From Schizophyllum amplum (lineage: Eukaryota; Basidiomycota; Agaricomycetes; Agaricales; Schizophyllaceae): a DNA stretch of 64,000 nt. Every line of letters begins with the position of its first letter. The stretch's first letter is position 1. Both the position numbers and the translations under genes were made by a program. The stretch covers positions 3,038,001 to 3,102,000 of the forward strand of contig VDMD01000001.1 in assembly GCA_007026445.1 (NCBI GenBank), given 5' to 3'. Shown one piece after another: positions 24,301 through 35,700 of this stretch. A model generated the notes under the pieces. The model did no database searches, was not told the DNA's origin, and saw only the letters and a list, made by a program, of their open reading frames with translations.

Positions 24301-26312
24301 GACTCAGAAGGCCGCTCCCTTGTCCCTCTCCCTCCTGTGGACGTTACCGTCATACCAGTCACTCTGGATGAGGAAACAAGGGTAAGCGCTTTCTATAACG
24401 AGCCGGACAAAGACCGACTCGTGCTGCAGAAAGTCTACGACGAGGTCGAGGAATTGTCTCGCCGACACGTCGAGTCGTTCATGAACTCAACCAACAACAA
24501 GATGAACATGGTCAGCTCTTACCGCCCGTCTGAGTATACTTTACTGATGTGCCGCCTTACTAGAGCTCAGCCAACGTGTTGAGCATGCTCACTCGTATGC
24601 GTCAGCTTGCCTTGCACCCTGCGCTCATACCGCCAGACTATCTGGAGCAGCTCAAGGCTAGTGAAGCGCAGGACGGTGGCGGGCCCGCCAAAGTCATTTC
24701 GCCTGCAGAGAGAAGTCGCCTGCAAGCCCTGCTCGCCCGCCACATGGAAGATTGCGAAGAGTGCCCTATTTGCTTTTCTATCCCTGGCGATCCCAGGATT
24801 ACGTCGTGTGCGCATGTATTCTGCTTGTCATGGTGAGTACGCCTCGGGCGTTGTCTGTACTATCGCTCAGCTCATTTCGCAGTATCACTGAAGTGATCTC
24901 CCGGGATCCCAAATGCCCTATGGACCGCCGTCCGTTGACGTTGTCGGACCTTCTAGAACCTGCGCCGCCGACCGAGCTGACGCAGGCACCTGTGAGAGAG
25001 TTTGAGGAGGATCGGACTGGCATCCGCGCGGGGTCTTCGGCGAAGATCGACCAGCTTGTGCGACTGCTGCAGCTCAATCCTCCGGCGGACAAGTCCCTCG
25101 TTTTCTCTCAATTCACATCTTTCCTGGACAAGGTGCGTGGTTTTGACCTGTGCGTCTCTCATGCGTGTCTGATCAGAAATTTAGATCGCAGAAGCTCTGG
25201 ACGCTGCAGGGTAAACAGTCTATTGGATACATGTTAAGGCTTGCTGATCTGTCTCTGTCAGCATTCCGTACTGCCGATTTGATGGTCAGATGTCAAGCAA
25301 GGTACGTCAAGAGAACTGCAAATAAATGCATGTCGAAGTACTCACGCTGCATTTAGAGACGGGAAGAAACGATTCGTCGCTTTTCTGTTCCTATCAAAAC
25401 CCCTGCTGGCTCCGCCGCGTCGGCGCCGACATCGACTGCAATCGACCTATCAACCAGGACCCGCCGCCGTGCACAGCGCGCCGTTGTTGCGGATGGAGCC
25501 GTCAGCGATGATGCCAACGACGATGACTTCGTGATGGGAGCTGACGACGATGCGGACTTCGACGACGAAGACTTCGCGGCAGGGCAAGGCAAGGGTAAAG
25601 GGAAGGCCACTGCGCCTACGTGGTTTCCCGGCGGCGTCAATCCGAAAGTGATGCTTATTTCGCTGAAAGCGGTAAGTGGTACATCCATCAGTCCTGCACA
25701 ATATTGAAACTCTCGAAGGGTGCTCTCGGCTTGAATTTGACGGTGGCCAACAACGTGTATCTGTAAGTGCCATCTTACCGCTGACCTTGTGGTGGATATT
25801 GACACCAGTTTGTCCCCATTCAGCATGGATCCGTGAGTTCCGTTCTGGCTTCTGCGTACGCATTTGCGCTGACATTATACAGCTGGTGGCAAGAAGGCAT
25901 TGAGAGTCAAGCCATAGACCGCGTCAACCGTATCGGGCAAACGAAACCGGTGCATGTTTACCAGATGATCGCGGAGCACACGGTTGAGTCCAAGGTACGT
26001 GGTCTGTCAAGTGCCTCCGTTGCTGTCTCTCGACATTTGTGTATAGGTCCTCGAAATTCAGGATCGCAAGAAGAAATTAATCCAAGAGGTAAGCGCCAAC
26101 GCCTCCGGCTCTTGAAGAACATTGAATGAGTACTCATGGGTGCCGATAGGCGTTCGCCGGCATGAAGCGCAAGGAAACTCAGCGCCAGCAGCGTGAAGCT
26201 AGACTGCAAGGTACATGTGTGTACCTATGCAATCTCTACTCCCACTCACGCCCCTTCTACAGATCTCATCCAAATCTTCGGCGTGCAGCAGAACGCGCAG
26301 GACAGTGCTTGA
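21354..26312 (+). CDS. Rad5/HLTF-like ATPase: PARP-type finger, HIRAN, SNF2, RING, helicase C
   Basis: About 1,200 residues from more than 20 exons, starting MASSHVFG. Exons 2-4 encode a PARP-type zinc finger: YSKSTRAKCHGPAPCKG, SLRYG, then GESVEWRHWGCVTP, with ligands C-x5-C and H-x2-C. Next is a HIRAN domain (EEVQLIREPNNRYDRNAIRV, GHIPKNVASNLAPLLD), which binds 3' DNA ends. The SNF2 N-lobe has Walker A MGLGKTLTMIALILA, APLSIISNWEKQL, the DEGH box and GTPI. A RING finger (CEECPICF, CAHVFC, CPMDRR) suggests ubiquitin-ligase activity. The C-lobe has KSLVFSQFTSFLDK, an acidic insert, GALGLNLTVANNVYL and DRVNRIGQTKPVHVYQ. Rad5 and HLTF polyubiquitinate PCNA and remodel stalled forks; this role is inferred. 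A 6-nt microexon encodes part of Walker A. Confidence 0.92.
23303..23308 (+). other. 6-nt microexon inside the Walker A motif
   Basis: The sequence GGCCTG encodes Gly-Leu of MGLGKT. It is flanked by a 59-nt intron (23244-23302, branch-like TACTGAAC, acceptor TATAG) and a 50-nt intron (23309-23358, donor GTGAGT, acceptor GGCAG). The preceding exon (23224-23243) is itself only 20 nt. All three joins are needed to rebuild the invariant motif, which makes the microexon call strong although no transcript was seen. Confidence 0.8.
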
Positions 26313-26611
26313 AAGCCACATCGTGTCGGGCTTCCATATCCAATCTAGACGACTACTTCTTGGACGGTGCAGCTGCTTCTGTATCATGTTACTGACATAC
26401 TGTAATACTGCTTGCCACTAATGTCGCGTACTCACCATGTGATGTTCTGTTTTCTCTTCGACTTCCATGGGGTTATGTAAGTAAGACTTGGTCCGGAAGG
26501 TTCCATGAACGTCTGCCGCGGGAGACTAGTCCGGAAGACGGACCGCTGGAAGACCGCAAGTTCGTCTCAGCTAGGTCTGAGCCTCGTCTTGCTCTTGTCA
26601 GAGCCGGTGCC

Positions 26612-27920
26612 ATGACTACTTCCCTCCTGACTGATCTTCACGTCGATTACATTCAACGCCTGGGGAAGGTACTTATATCCCCCGTTCAGTAGGTGCCAAG
26701 CTCATGTCCCTAGAGTAAAGATGATCTGGCATACCATCTCACTGCGCATCTCCGCCTGAACGCGATCTACTGGGGCTTTACAGCCCTGCACATCATGGGT
26801 AGATCGGATGCATTGGACAGGGATGAGCTCATCGAGTTTGTACTGTCCTGCTGGGACGATGAGGCCGGTGAGCAGCAAGCGCCTCCGTCCACGGTTTCAC
26901 TGATTCGCAAGCAGGCGCGCTGGGTGCCCACCCCGACCATGACGCGCACATACATTCGACATTGAGCGGGATACAGATCCTACTGGAGGTGGACGCGCTG
27001 GAGAGACTAGACGTTGACCGCGTCGTGAAATGTGCGTGCGTGTAGATGCATTCCCCGCGAATCGTCACTTACGCACCCGCTAGTCATCCTGTCGCTTCAA
27101 CAGCCGTCTGGCGTGTTTGCTGGGGACCAGTTCGGCGAGATCGACACCCGCTTCACGTACTGCGCTATCAATGCCCTCTCATTGCTCGGGCGCATGGGGG
27201 ATTGGCCGGAAGAGGGCCGACAGCGCTGCATCAACTACATACGCCAATGTCACAACTACGACGGGGGATTCGGCGCAGTCATAGGCGCGGAGAGCCATGC
27301 CGCGCAGGGTAAGGGATCCTCAGTATGCCATGCTTAGCGCCCAAGCCTGATCGACGTGCAGTCTGCGTGTGCATGGCCGCATTGACGATCCTGGACGCAG
27401 TGGATGAAGTCCTCTCCCCCGACGACCAAGAGACTGTATCCTTCTGGCTGAGCGAGCGACAGCTACCAAACGGCGGGCTCAACGGCCGGCCAGAGAAGCT
27501 CGAAGACGTCTGCTACTCTTACTGGGTCCTTTCGGCACTAGCGATACTGAACAAGCTGGAGTGGATCGACAGGGATAAACTCGTCTCATTCATCCTCAGC
27601 GCGCAGGTGAGTTTGCTATCAGACATTCTCCTTGAAGCGACTCCTTTGCTCAATGGGTGACAGGACACCGTCAAAGGAGGCATCGCGGATAGGCCAGACG
27701 ACGAGCCGGACGTGTTCCATACACAGTTCGGCGTAGCTGGTAGGCTCCATGTCACGTTTTGCCATGCTTGTCTTATTCTCTTACAGGGCTCTCTTTGCTT
27801 GGGTATCCGGGACTGGTGGATCTGGATCCCGTATACTGCATGCCCGCCGGCCTGATCGAGAAGCTGGGTCTGCGCAGGCGCTGGAAGGCGCTCCCGCGTC
27901 AAGCTCGGGCATCCGTCTGA
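26612..27920 (+). CDS. BET2: Rab geranylgeranyltransferase beta subunit
   Basis: This is the catalytic subunit of protein geranylgeranyltransferase II, which prenylates Rab GTPases with the alpha subunit (Bet4) and the Rab escort protein. About 330 residues starting [17 protein letters not shown], in several exons. Prenyltransferase beta repeats are visible: [91 protein letters not shown]. The zinc ligands are the Asp and Cys of EDVCYSYW and the His of VFHTQFG. The final exon gives [17 protein letters not shown], typical of the BET2 C-terminus rather than the farnesyl or type I enzymes. It is co-directional with the Rad5-like gene, 299 bp downstream. Confidence 0.95.
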
Positions 27921-28088
27921 ATCTCGGCGAAAGCGTCGCGGCTGTGGGCTTTTTGTAGGCGTCAACAATGCGGTACATGTACAACTATCATATAACCACA
28001 AGGCTGGTAATTACATATCTTCCGTGCTCGGTACCCAGTCCAGCATTTCCTTCGTCCTCACTTCGAATTCGTTCGCTTCCACCTGTCT

Positions 28089-31000
28089 TCAATCTCTGCT
28101 GATCGCTCGTCGTCTTCCGGACTCGAACCCCCCTCTCTTTCCTCCAGCCTGTAGGAGCATCTGGCGGATGCGCTCGCGCTTCGCGAGGTCGTCTAAGCTG
28201 GGGTTGACGGCGTCCAACGGTGTAAGGCCTGCGTTATTGCTGGCTGTGGGATCAGCACCTGCATTGAGGAGAAGGCGAACGACTTCTGCGTGGTTGTGGG
28301 CGACAGCGACGTCTAATGGGTATTCTCCTTTCGCCTCGCTCGCACATACGTCCGCCCCATGGTTCACGAGCAGACGAACGAGCTCGAGATGACCATTTGC
28401 CACCGCAGCATAGAGTGGTGTCCTGCCATTATCGTCCCGGTCATCGACGAAGCAGCCACGGCCAAGAAGGAGACGCGCCACCTCTACGTGATCGTTCTCG
28501 GCAGCGAGGTGCAGTGTAGTTTTGCCGCCTTGTTCTCGAGATTGAATATCTGCCCCTCGGTCCACAAGCAGGCGAACGAGTATGAGTTGACCGCGTTTCG
28601 CTGCGAGCTGTAGCGGCATCCTGCCGGCAGCATCCCGGGCATCGACTTCGCTGCCAGCGTCGAGGAGAAAACGTGCCACCTCTACGTGACCGTTCTCGAC
28701 AGCGATGTGCAGTGAAGTTCTGTCGGTCCCTTCTCGGGTATCAACACTCGACCCTCGGTCAACAAGCAGGCGAACGAGCTCTAGGTACCCGCATTGCGCT
28801 GCAAGCTGAAGCGGTGTCCTGCCGCCCCTGTGGCTATTGTCGCCTTCCGGCCCTCGCCCGATGAGCTCCATCCGATCCTCCGACATCGTGGCGGCTGCGC
28901 GACTCGCTCCGTCGCGGGCATCCACAACGGCACCCTTGTCCATCAGTAACCGGGCAGCCTCCGCATGACCAGCGGAGACGGCTCTGTGAAGAGGTGTCGC
29001 GTAGATCATACCGTCGGGTTCGTCGAGCTCTATGTAACAGTTCACATCTACACGCTCAGCGAGCACACGCAGAAGCGGGATGTGGCCTACGAGTGCTGCC
29101 GTGTGTAGGTATACGGCCAGTTTATCCCGACTTGTGATCCTGCTAATGACGTTGGTGATGTCCTCCATGAGCGATGAGTCCTCGTTAGAATCAACCTTGG
29201 ACGCATAGATGACCCAAGTCCAAGTGAGATGGTGGCGATTGGATGAATGGTGATCATCTGCTGCCGACGGTGCATTGGCAAGGATGTATGCGAGACCTGT
29301 GCGGGCCATGAGACCGTAGGCTCGATTGATGTCGATGTAAAACGGCGATGAAGGGGGGAGGGCGAGAAGGTACTCCTTGACGGAGGCGTGCGCGAGGCGA
29401 ACTTGACCATCATCTACAGAGATGAAGGTAGACCCAACGAGTGAGAGCACGTCATCTTGTCTCGAGGGCGCCAGTGTAGCATCGAATCGTGGTTGGCGCT
29501 GAGAGTAGTCGAAGGATAGCAGCTGTGCGAAATCGGCCACGGACAACGGTCGACGTGAGAACACGACCCATAACAGCAAAATGAGAACATGTTCACGAGC
29601 GTGTAGAGGGATACGCGCCAAATATTGATGGTAATACACCATCAATGTCTCGGGCATCGCTTTCAAGAGCTTTTTGTCTTGCGCAGAGCTATCTGCTACC
29701 TGGGCAAGTTCTTGCAATTGTAGCTTGATCCATCGAAAACTGCAGCATGTCAGTTTCGAGCAAAACATTTGGACTATCGCACTTACTTGCCATTCGCCGC
29801 CGCTAAAAGGGTATCCTTCAAGCGCTTCAGATCTGTCGCTGCAGCTAACTGACCATGCGAGGATAGAAATGTGGTGATCATAGCGTCAATGTCACCAGCT
29901 ACGAGTTTCTCCCCCATGCAAACTTGCGCGTCGCATAGATTCGTGAGAATGGCGCGACAGTGTATTTCCGTGCGGCTCGAGACGAGGAGCGATATGTTGG
30001 ACAGCGTCTGTACGCTCTCAAGAAAGGGTATGATTCTCGAATCGCTGCACTCGTCCAACGCGTCTACGATCAGAAAAATACGCGGTTGCATGGTCCGAAG
30101 CATCTTGTCCAGCTGATGACGCATCGCCGCAATTGGTGCTTCTGCTCTGCCAACCGAGTTCTCCTTGCGAAACTCCAGCATCGAGAGTAAGCAGTCGTCG
30201 CTGTCGCGGGAGAGCTGGCAAAGCATTGATGAGAGGAGCGCGCGCAGATTCCTAGGATGGACGCTTGTGGTGTCAAACACATGGATAACTATGAGGGCAG
30301 CCGGGTCGGAGCAGGCGGCGTAGGCCCGGAGGTCTCGTATAGAAGCCGCACTGAGGCATCTAGTTCAGTGGTATAGAAACTGATACTGCTCATGACGTAC
30401 ATCATGCTGCTTTTCCCGCAACCAGCTGGCAGATCATCAGCCGAGGCGCTGCTAATGAACAGCGTCAACGCACCTTGCCCGTGAAGCCAGAGACACCTCT
30501 TCATTCCAAGCTTCAGGGCGGAAAATTCCTCGCCATCAAGGAACCAAGAGCCCGTCGCTTGGACACGATCGTCGAGGAGTCCGTTCAGCTTGATAGACGA
30601 ATCCGGATAGTGAAGCCATCGGAAAATTTTGTCCAAGTCGGCGGTCTCTGTAAAGTACGCAGTTAGAAAGACACTGTCGGTGTCGCGTAGACGACAGACC
30701 CTCGCGCCGGCTCGTATCGACGACCTGCTGAAGAAGCGTGGTTTGTATCTTCTGCAGGATCACTCGGTTGGCCATCGTCTGCTCAAGAGTCGAGGCTTGG
30801 TTCTGGCTAATCATGTCTTACAATGAGGTCAGTCCGATTCCTCGGTAAAAGGAATTCCGACTGTACCGTAGACCTCCTGTGCGATCTTTGTGATGCAGAT
30901 AAGATGCTCCCTGGTCTCTTCCTCCTCCTCCTTGATCCCTGCAAAAGATGTACAGTACGCAAGGTGGCAAAAATCCGCCACAGTAAGGCAGACTCACAAG

Positions 31001-32103
31001 CATCACTAGTTGTCAGCATCGTCATTGACTTCGTGACTATATTTAAGTTCGCCTGGAGACTGCTCGCAAGTCGGCTCAGTTCCAAGAGCGTCGCGTATAT
31101 CATATCTCGCCGCTTCTTCGACCACGATACTGGCATAGGGCTTCAGATATATTAGTCACAAAACTCGAAAATTACTCACCGAGACGTCCTTCCTTCTGAA
31201 TCCTCCTAATCACGCCAAGAGCAACAAGAACATGGGCAAGCAAATTTACAGTTGGCCCCGACACGGTCCCATCACCATGTGCGGCTTGGAAAGAGCTGAG
31301 CTTGATGCTCTGTAAGTGATGTCCCAAAACATCCAGCGCATCGACGATACCGTCAAAGTTAGCTATGGTCGCAGCCTGTAAGGGTGTGAGCAGTTAATGG
31401 AACGCCAAGGTGTGTGATACGCACCTTGACCAGTTCGGCGAGCACAGTGAAAACTGCCTTGGAGGGTCCCAGAATCTGATTGCAAGGTAAACCCCTTGAC
31501 GTGATAGTAAGCCAAACAGGATCAACTTACCAAGTCAACGCCCTGCCCAACGTTCGTGCATAACGTCTCAACCGCTGTGGCGACGGGACCGAGGACCTGT
31601 TGCAGGGAGTTTGATCTGTCGGCGCTCAACTCCTGATGTGTAGTGATGTACTTGAAGATAGCGTCACTCGAGTCGAAGAGGTCGCTGTTCTGCGCAAGCA
31701 GGCTGACTCCCGCGAGATCTTCATAGTTTGCAACAGCCTTCTCCCATACGGAAGCGAAGGAATTTTCGGGCGTTGGCGGTTGTTGCAACGTAGTGGAAGG
31801 GTAGGTTGATAGAGTGGATGCAATAGGCCGTAGAGAGGATGGGGCGTTGAGAGAGATCGACCGGCCTGGCGTGGGTGGCGGGACCAGCCGCGCCGATATT
31901 GAACTTTCTACAGGTGGAGACGATGGCATCGGCGGCGGCAGCGGAAGCGAAGGAGACGAAAGATGAGGCGGAGGCGGAGGAGACGCTCGTGTCAAAGAAG
32001 GAGGAGAACGCGCGCGCGTGAACACTCCCGCTGACCTTGGATGCATCAATCCTTGCAGCCAGCGAGATCGGCGAGAAGATGGTCGGTTGGGTGATGGGGA
32101 CAT
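28089..32103 (-). CDS. NLR-like STAND protein A: Goodbye, NACHT and ankyrin repeats
   Basis: About 1,150 residues in ten or more exons. The N-terminus (ATG at 32103) is basic and Pro-rich, followed by SVWEKAVANYEDLAGVSLL and ILGPSKAVFTVLAELVK, matching the fungal STAND Goodbye domain, then helices leading to ADLDKIFRWLHYPDSS. The NACHT-type NTPase has Walker A GCGKSS (near 30.42 kb, exon-split just upstream), Walker B IFLIVDALDE and sensor ISLLVSSRTE. A winged-helix-like part (RPLSVADFAQLLSFDYS, VRLAHASVKEYLL) precedes seven or eight ankyrin repeats of the TPLHxAAxxGHxEVARLLLxxG kind. Frame continues across every join, so the gene looks intact. Fungal proteins of this plan are thought to sense non-self and trigger cell death or incompatibility; here that is inference. 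A paralogue lies head-to-head. Confidence 0.88.
28283..28876 (-). repeat. 198-bp higher-order tandem repeat in the ankyrin array
   Basis: The segment beginning CCTCTACGTG at 28481 recurs exactly 198 bp later at 28679. Long near-identical stretches follow, including ACAAGCAGGCGAACGAG at the same offset. A third, more diverged unit begins near 28283. One unit encodes 66 residues, two ankyrin repeats, so the array appears to have grown by duplicating pairs of repeats. Confidence 0.8.
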
Positions 32104-32761
32104 CGTCGTTGCCGTGGTTATGTTGTGCAGGGAGTGAAGGAGCTGGATCTCAAGAGAACGTGCCCAGAGGAAGGTGGGTACGTCGACGGTTGCTGATCAG
32201 GTGAGGTCCCATGCCAGCATGCCGAAAGTGAGGCCAGAGTGAGGCTGTCACGACTTTCGATCGAGCATCACCTCCACACAGCCTCCACATGCACGCATTG
32301 AAGCTGTCAGTGTTTACTTCCCTGAAGCTGGTTGTGCTGGCATCTGACCCTACCCAACTGAACTCGAGCTTGACCTAGGTAACACGCTTTTCTTGAGTTT
32401 ACTACAAGTTGAACTTCAAGCTTCAAAGGGAGCGTGCTTCATACCTTGGTACGCTCCTGATGCAGAACCTCGTAGAGAACCGCTCCGTCCTAGGAGCCGA
32501 AGCTGTCAGCAGCCCGCTTTCTATGCGTTGTGGCACCGCGTTCATCCCGCGCTCATCAATAATAGACGGTCTGTGAATGTACAAGATGCGTACAGTTCCC
32601 GATTGTACCGCAGGACGCATAATCACCGAGGGCACGCGGTACCGATAGCGCAGCCTCGCTGCTGGCCACCAGTTGACGTGCGGCACGTAGCTGCAGTGCG
32701 ACGACCGCCTCTTAACCTGTGTCTGGCTACGCGACGCCGACCACGGCCGCACCTGTCGAGA
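32104..32761. promoter_or_regulatory. shared upstream region of the two NLR-like genes
   Basis: The two paralogous NLR-like genes start at 32103 (minus) and 32762 (plus) and face away from each other, so this 658-bp segment contains both promoters. A frame in phase with gene B stays open from 32393, but its residues before MARPPTSTSRRR are Arg/Pro-rich and lack similarity to gene A, so I treat it as upstream sequence. No TATA box or inverted repeat was clear by eye. Confidence 0.6.
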
Positions 32762-35700
32762 ATGGCTCGACCACCTACCTCTACGTCGCGCCGGCGGGTG
32801 ATTCCACGCATGAAGAAATGGTTACCTGCGTTACTCCATCGCTGGCGTTCAAGGTGGCGATCAGTCCGTGCTCAACCGCCGAGCCCGCCAGATCCGCCGC
32901 TTGAACAATTCCAATCATCAGCGCACCATGACAACTTCACCATCCTCTGGCAAGAGGCCCTCACCTCGTATAAGACCGACACGGGTATCGATCTATGCGC
33001 GCAGGAAGGCGTGGTCATCGACTCAAATGCTGCCGTCTTGGAGTACCTCAACAAGCACGAAGCCCAGTTCAAAAATTTCCGACAGGACGGCTTAGAACGA
33101 ATACGTGAACGTGTCATGCCCGTTACGACGGTCATGGAGGGTCTATGTGCAGTGGTCGGAGATACCGTCGCAGCCGTGAGTTATGCGCAAGCCATGGGGA
33201 AGCGATTCTGACGTTGATCTTCACAGGTATTTGCGCCTGGCAAAATGATATTCTCGGCGATTGGCATGCTGCTCAAGGTGGGCACTCCCTCCCACATCAC
33301 CCTGTCGCGGACATGGTCTGACATTATACTGCTTCCAGGCATCTATAGCTGTCCATGATGACTTTGAGATGGTTTGCGCTGCATTCGATACCATGCGCGT
33401 GCATATGCGCATTATCCAGATCGACGCGGCAGAAGATACGCACAGCATCATTCGCGACGCCTCCATTGCGCTGCTTGTCCAGATTCTCACCATTCTCGGC
33501 ATCATGTTCAAACTTCGGAAGAATGGTCGCATGAGTACGTGCTGTGTTGTACTACCAGCTTTGTCAAAATGACATCGCTATCAGGGCACTACCTGTCAAA
33601 ATTTGGACGATCGGACGAGGTATCCTCCGCGCTGGATAAGCTCGGCAAGCTCGCATCAAGCCATCATCATGCTGCATCTGTCGTGACGCTCGACACGACG
33701 AAAGATATCCTGAAGACGCTCAATGCGAGTCTCAGTCGTGAGTCAACACTGCTATGAGATCGAATCAGTGTCTGACCATGGGCTGATATCCTAGAGGACG
33801 GTGAGGTCGTAGACGCCATACAAAAATATCAACTGGACTTACTAGAGATCGAGAAGGATATTATCGGTAACAACGAACTGCATGCGCGGTTCGAGCGACC
33901 AACTGATAACGTTATCAGGCAAGTTTGGGCCATTGCGCGAGCAGCTGGGAGAGGTGCAATATATGCTTCGTTAGTTGGCCTGCGTCAGATCGGCTATACC
34001 TCGTCCTAACAGTTTCTATTCTGCGCAGGGACCACAGATTTGGAGAAAATCTTCGATTGGCTTCATTACCCAGACTCGTCCGCCAAGAAGAACAGCCTTC
34101 TTGAGGATCGCAATGCATCAACTGGCTCGTGGTTTCTGATGGGCACAGAGTTCGCTGGCTTCAAAGCAGGGACAGAGAAGGCCATATGGCTTCAAGGGAA
34201 TGGTACTGTATCACCTTGCAACTACTTGATCTATCAACTTATATTGTTGCAGTTGGATGCGGGAAGAGTACCATGATGTGCGTGTCTATACGTGCAAATT
34301 TGTTATTACCGTCACTCATGCATGCACCCTCACTGCTCAGAGCAGCTGCGATGGAAGAACTCCGAGCCTCGAGTACCTTCGGCAAGACTGAACAGGTTGT
34401 CAGCCATATGTTCGACGTCACGAACGTCAAGCATCGTCGGGACCTGCGCGCGCTCATATCTTCGATCCTCTGCCAGCTCGCAAGCAGGAACGCTCAATGC
34501 TTGGATGCGCTGCTTACGCTGCGTACCAAGCATTCAGTTGGCTGCGCCGAAGCCGCCGTCGAGGAGCTTGACATCCATCTAAATCAGATGCTTCGCACTA
34601 TACAGCGCTCGCGCATATTTATCGTCATCGATGCGTTGGACGAGGCCGACTGCCAGGATATCATTCCCTTCCTCGGACGTTTGCGGCACCTTATGAAAGT
34701 CTCGCTTCTCGTCTCGAGCCGCAAAGACGTATCCTTTCGGAACGCACTAGAGGAAATCTGTGACACTCAAGTGGTTATGGATGAAGCTCTGGTGGCTAGA
34801 GATATCAAGATTGCTCTCGATCATTACTTGGGGCCAGGTGGAGTGTTAAAGGCGGCCATGGAGAACAAGGAGGTGGAGAATGGTATCACAGAACTTAAGA
34901 CGAAGGCGCACGACAAGTGAGTGAAACAGCATGTCACGCACACTACAACTAATGCTTGCATATACTGCCAGTTTTCGCTACATTATGCTCCATCTGAAAG
35001 AAGTTCAGGACTGGGCGAATTTCCCTGCCTTCGTTCTAAAGCGTCTTAAGAACCTCCCAACAGATCTGGTCGATATGTACAAGCTTCGCCTGAATCTCAT
35101 TGACGAGAAAATTCGGGCGGACGTCCGCCGCTTGCTGATATGGGTCGTTCTGTCTCATCGGCCGCTGTCAGTAGCGGACTTCGCTCAACTCACAGCCTTC
35201 ATCTATGACGATCAGCAAGACTTCTGGGAGTGTATACCGGAGTTCAAAGCTTCCCTAGCCCCGCAGAAAAAGGAGGAAATAATGCGCCTAATCGACAACA
35301 CATTCCTCTCCCAACGTGACGGTGAAGTCCGCATCGCGCACGCCTCCGTAAAGGAATTTCTTCTTCGTCTCGAGGGCTCTTCAGATTTCCACATCGACAA
35401 ATCCCGCGCATATCGTCTCATGGCGCGAGCGGGGCTCGCCTACATTGATGCTATTCCGACATCGGCGACGGATTGCTCCTCATCACAGGATTCACACCGT
35501 CACCATCTGACTTGGACGTGGGTTGTCTATGCCTCCAGAGTCAAGGCAGACGACCATTACCCTGCGCTCGAGAAGGACGTCGTCCGAGTCGTCAGCAGCA
35601 GCCGAAAAAAGAAAGACGTATTTGCAGCGTCTCTCCACACGGCGGCACACATTGGACACGTCTCGCTGCTGAAGATACTAGTGCAGCAAGACGTGGACGT

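Noticed and set aside
31522..32103. The 5' Pro-rich/Goodbye open frame as a separate gene from the NACHT-ankyrin part.
   Set aside because: Five or more splice joins keep frame from it into the NTPase, with exon lengths mirrored in the paralogue, so it is the first exon of NLR gene A.
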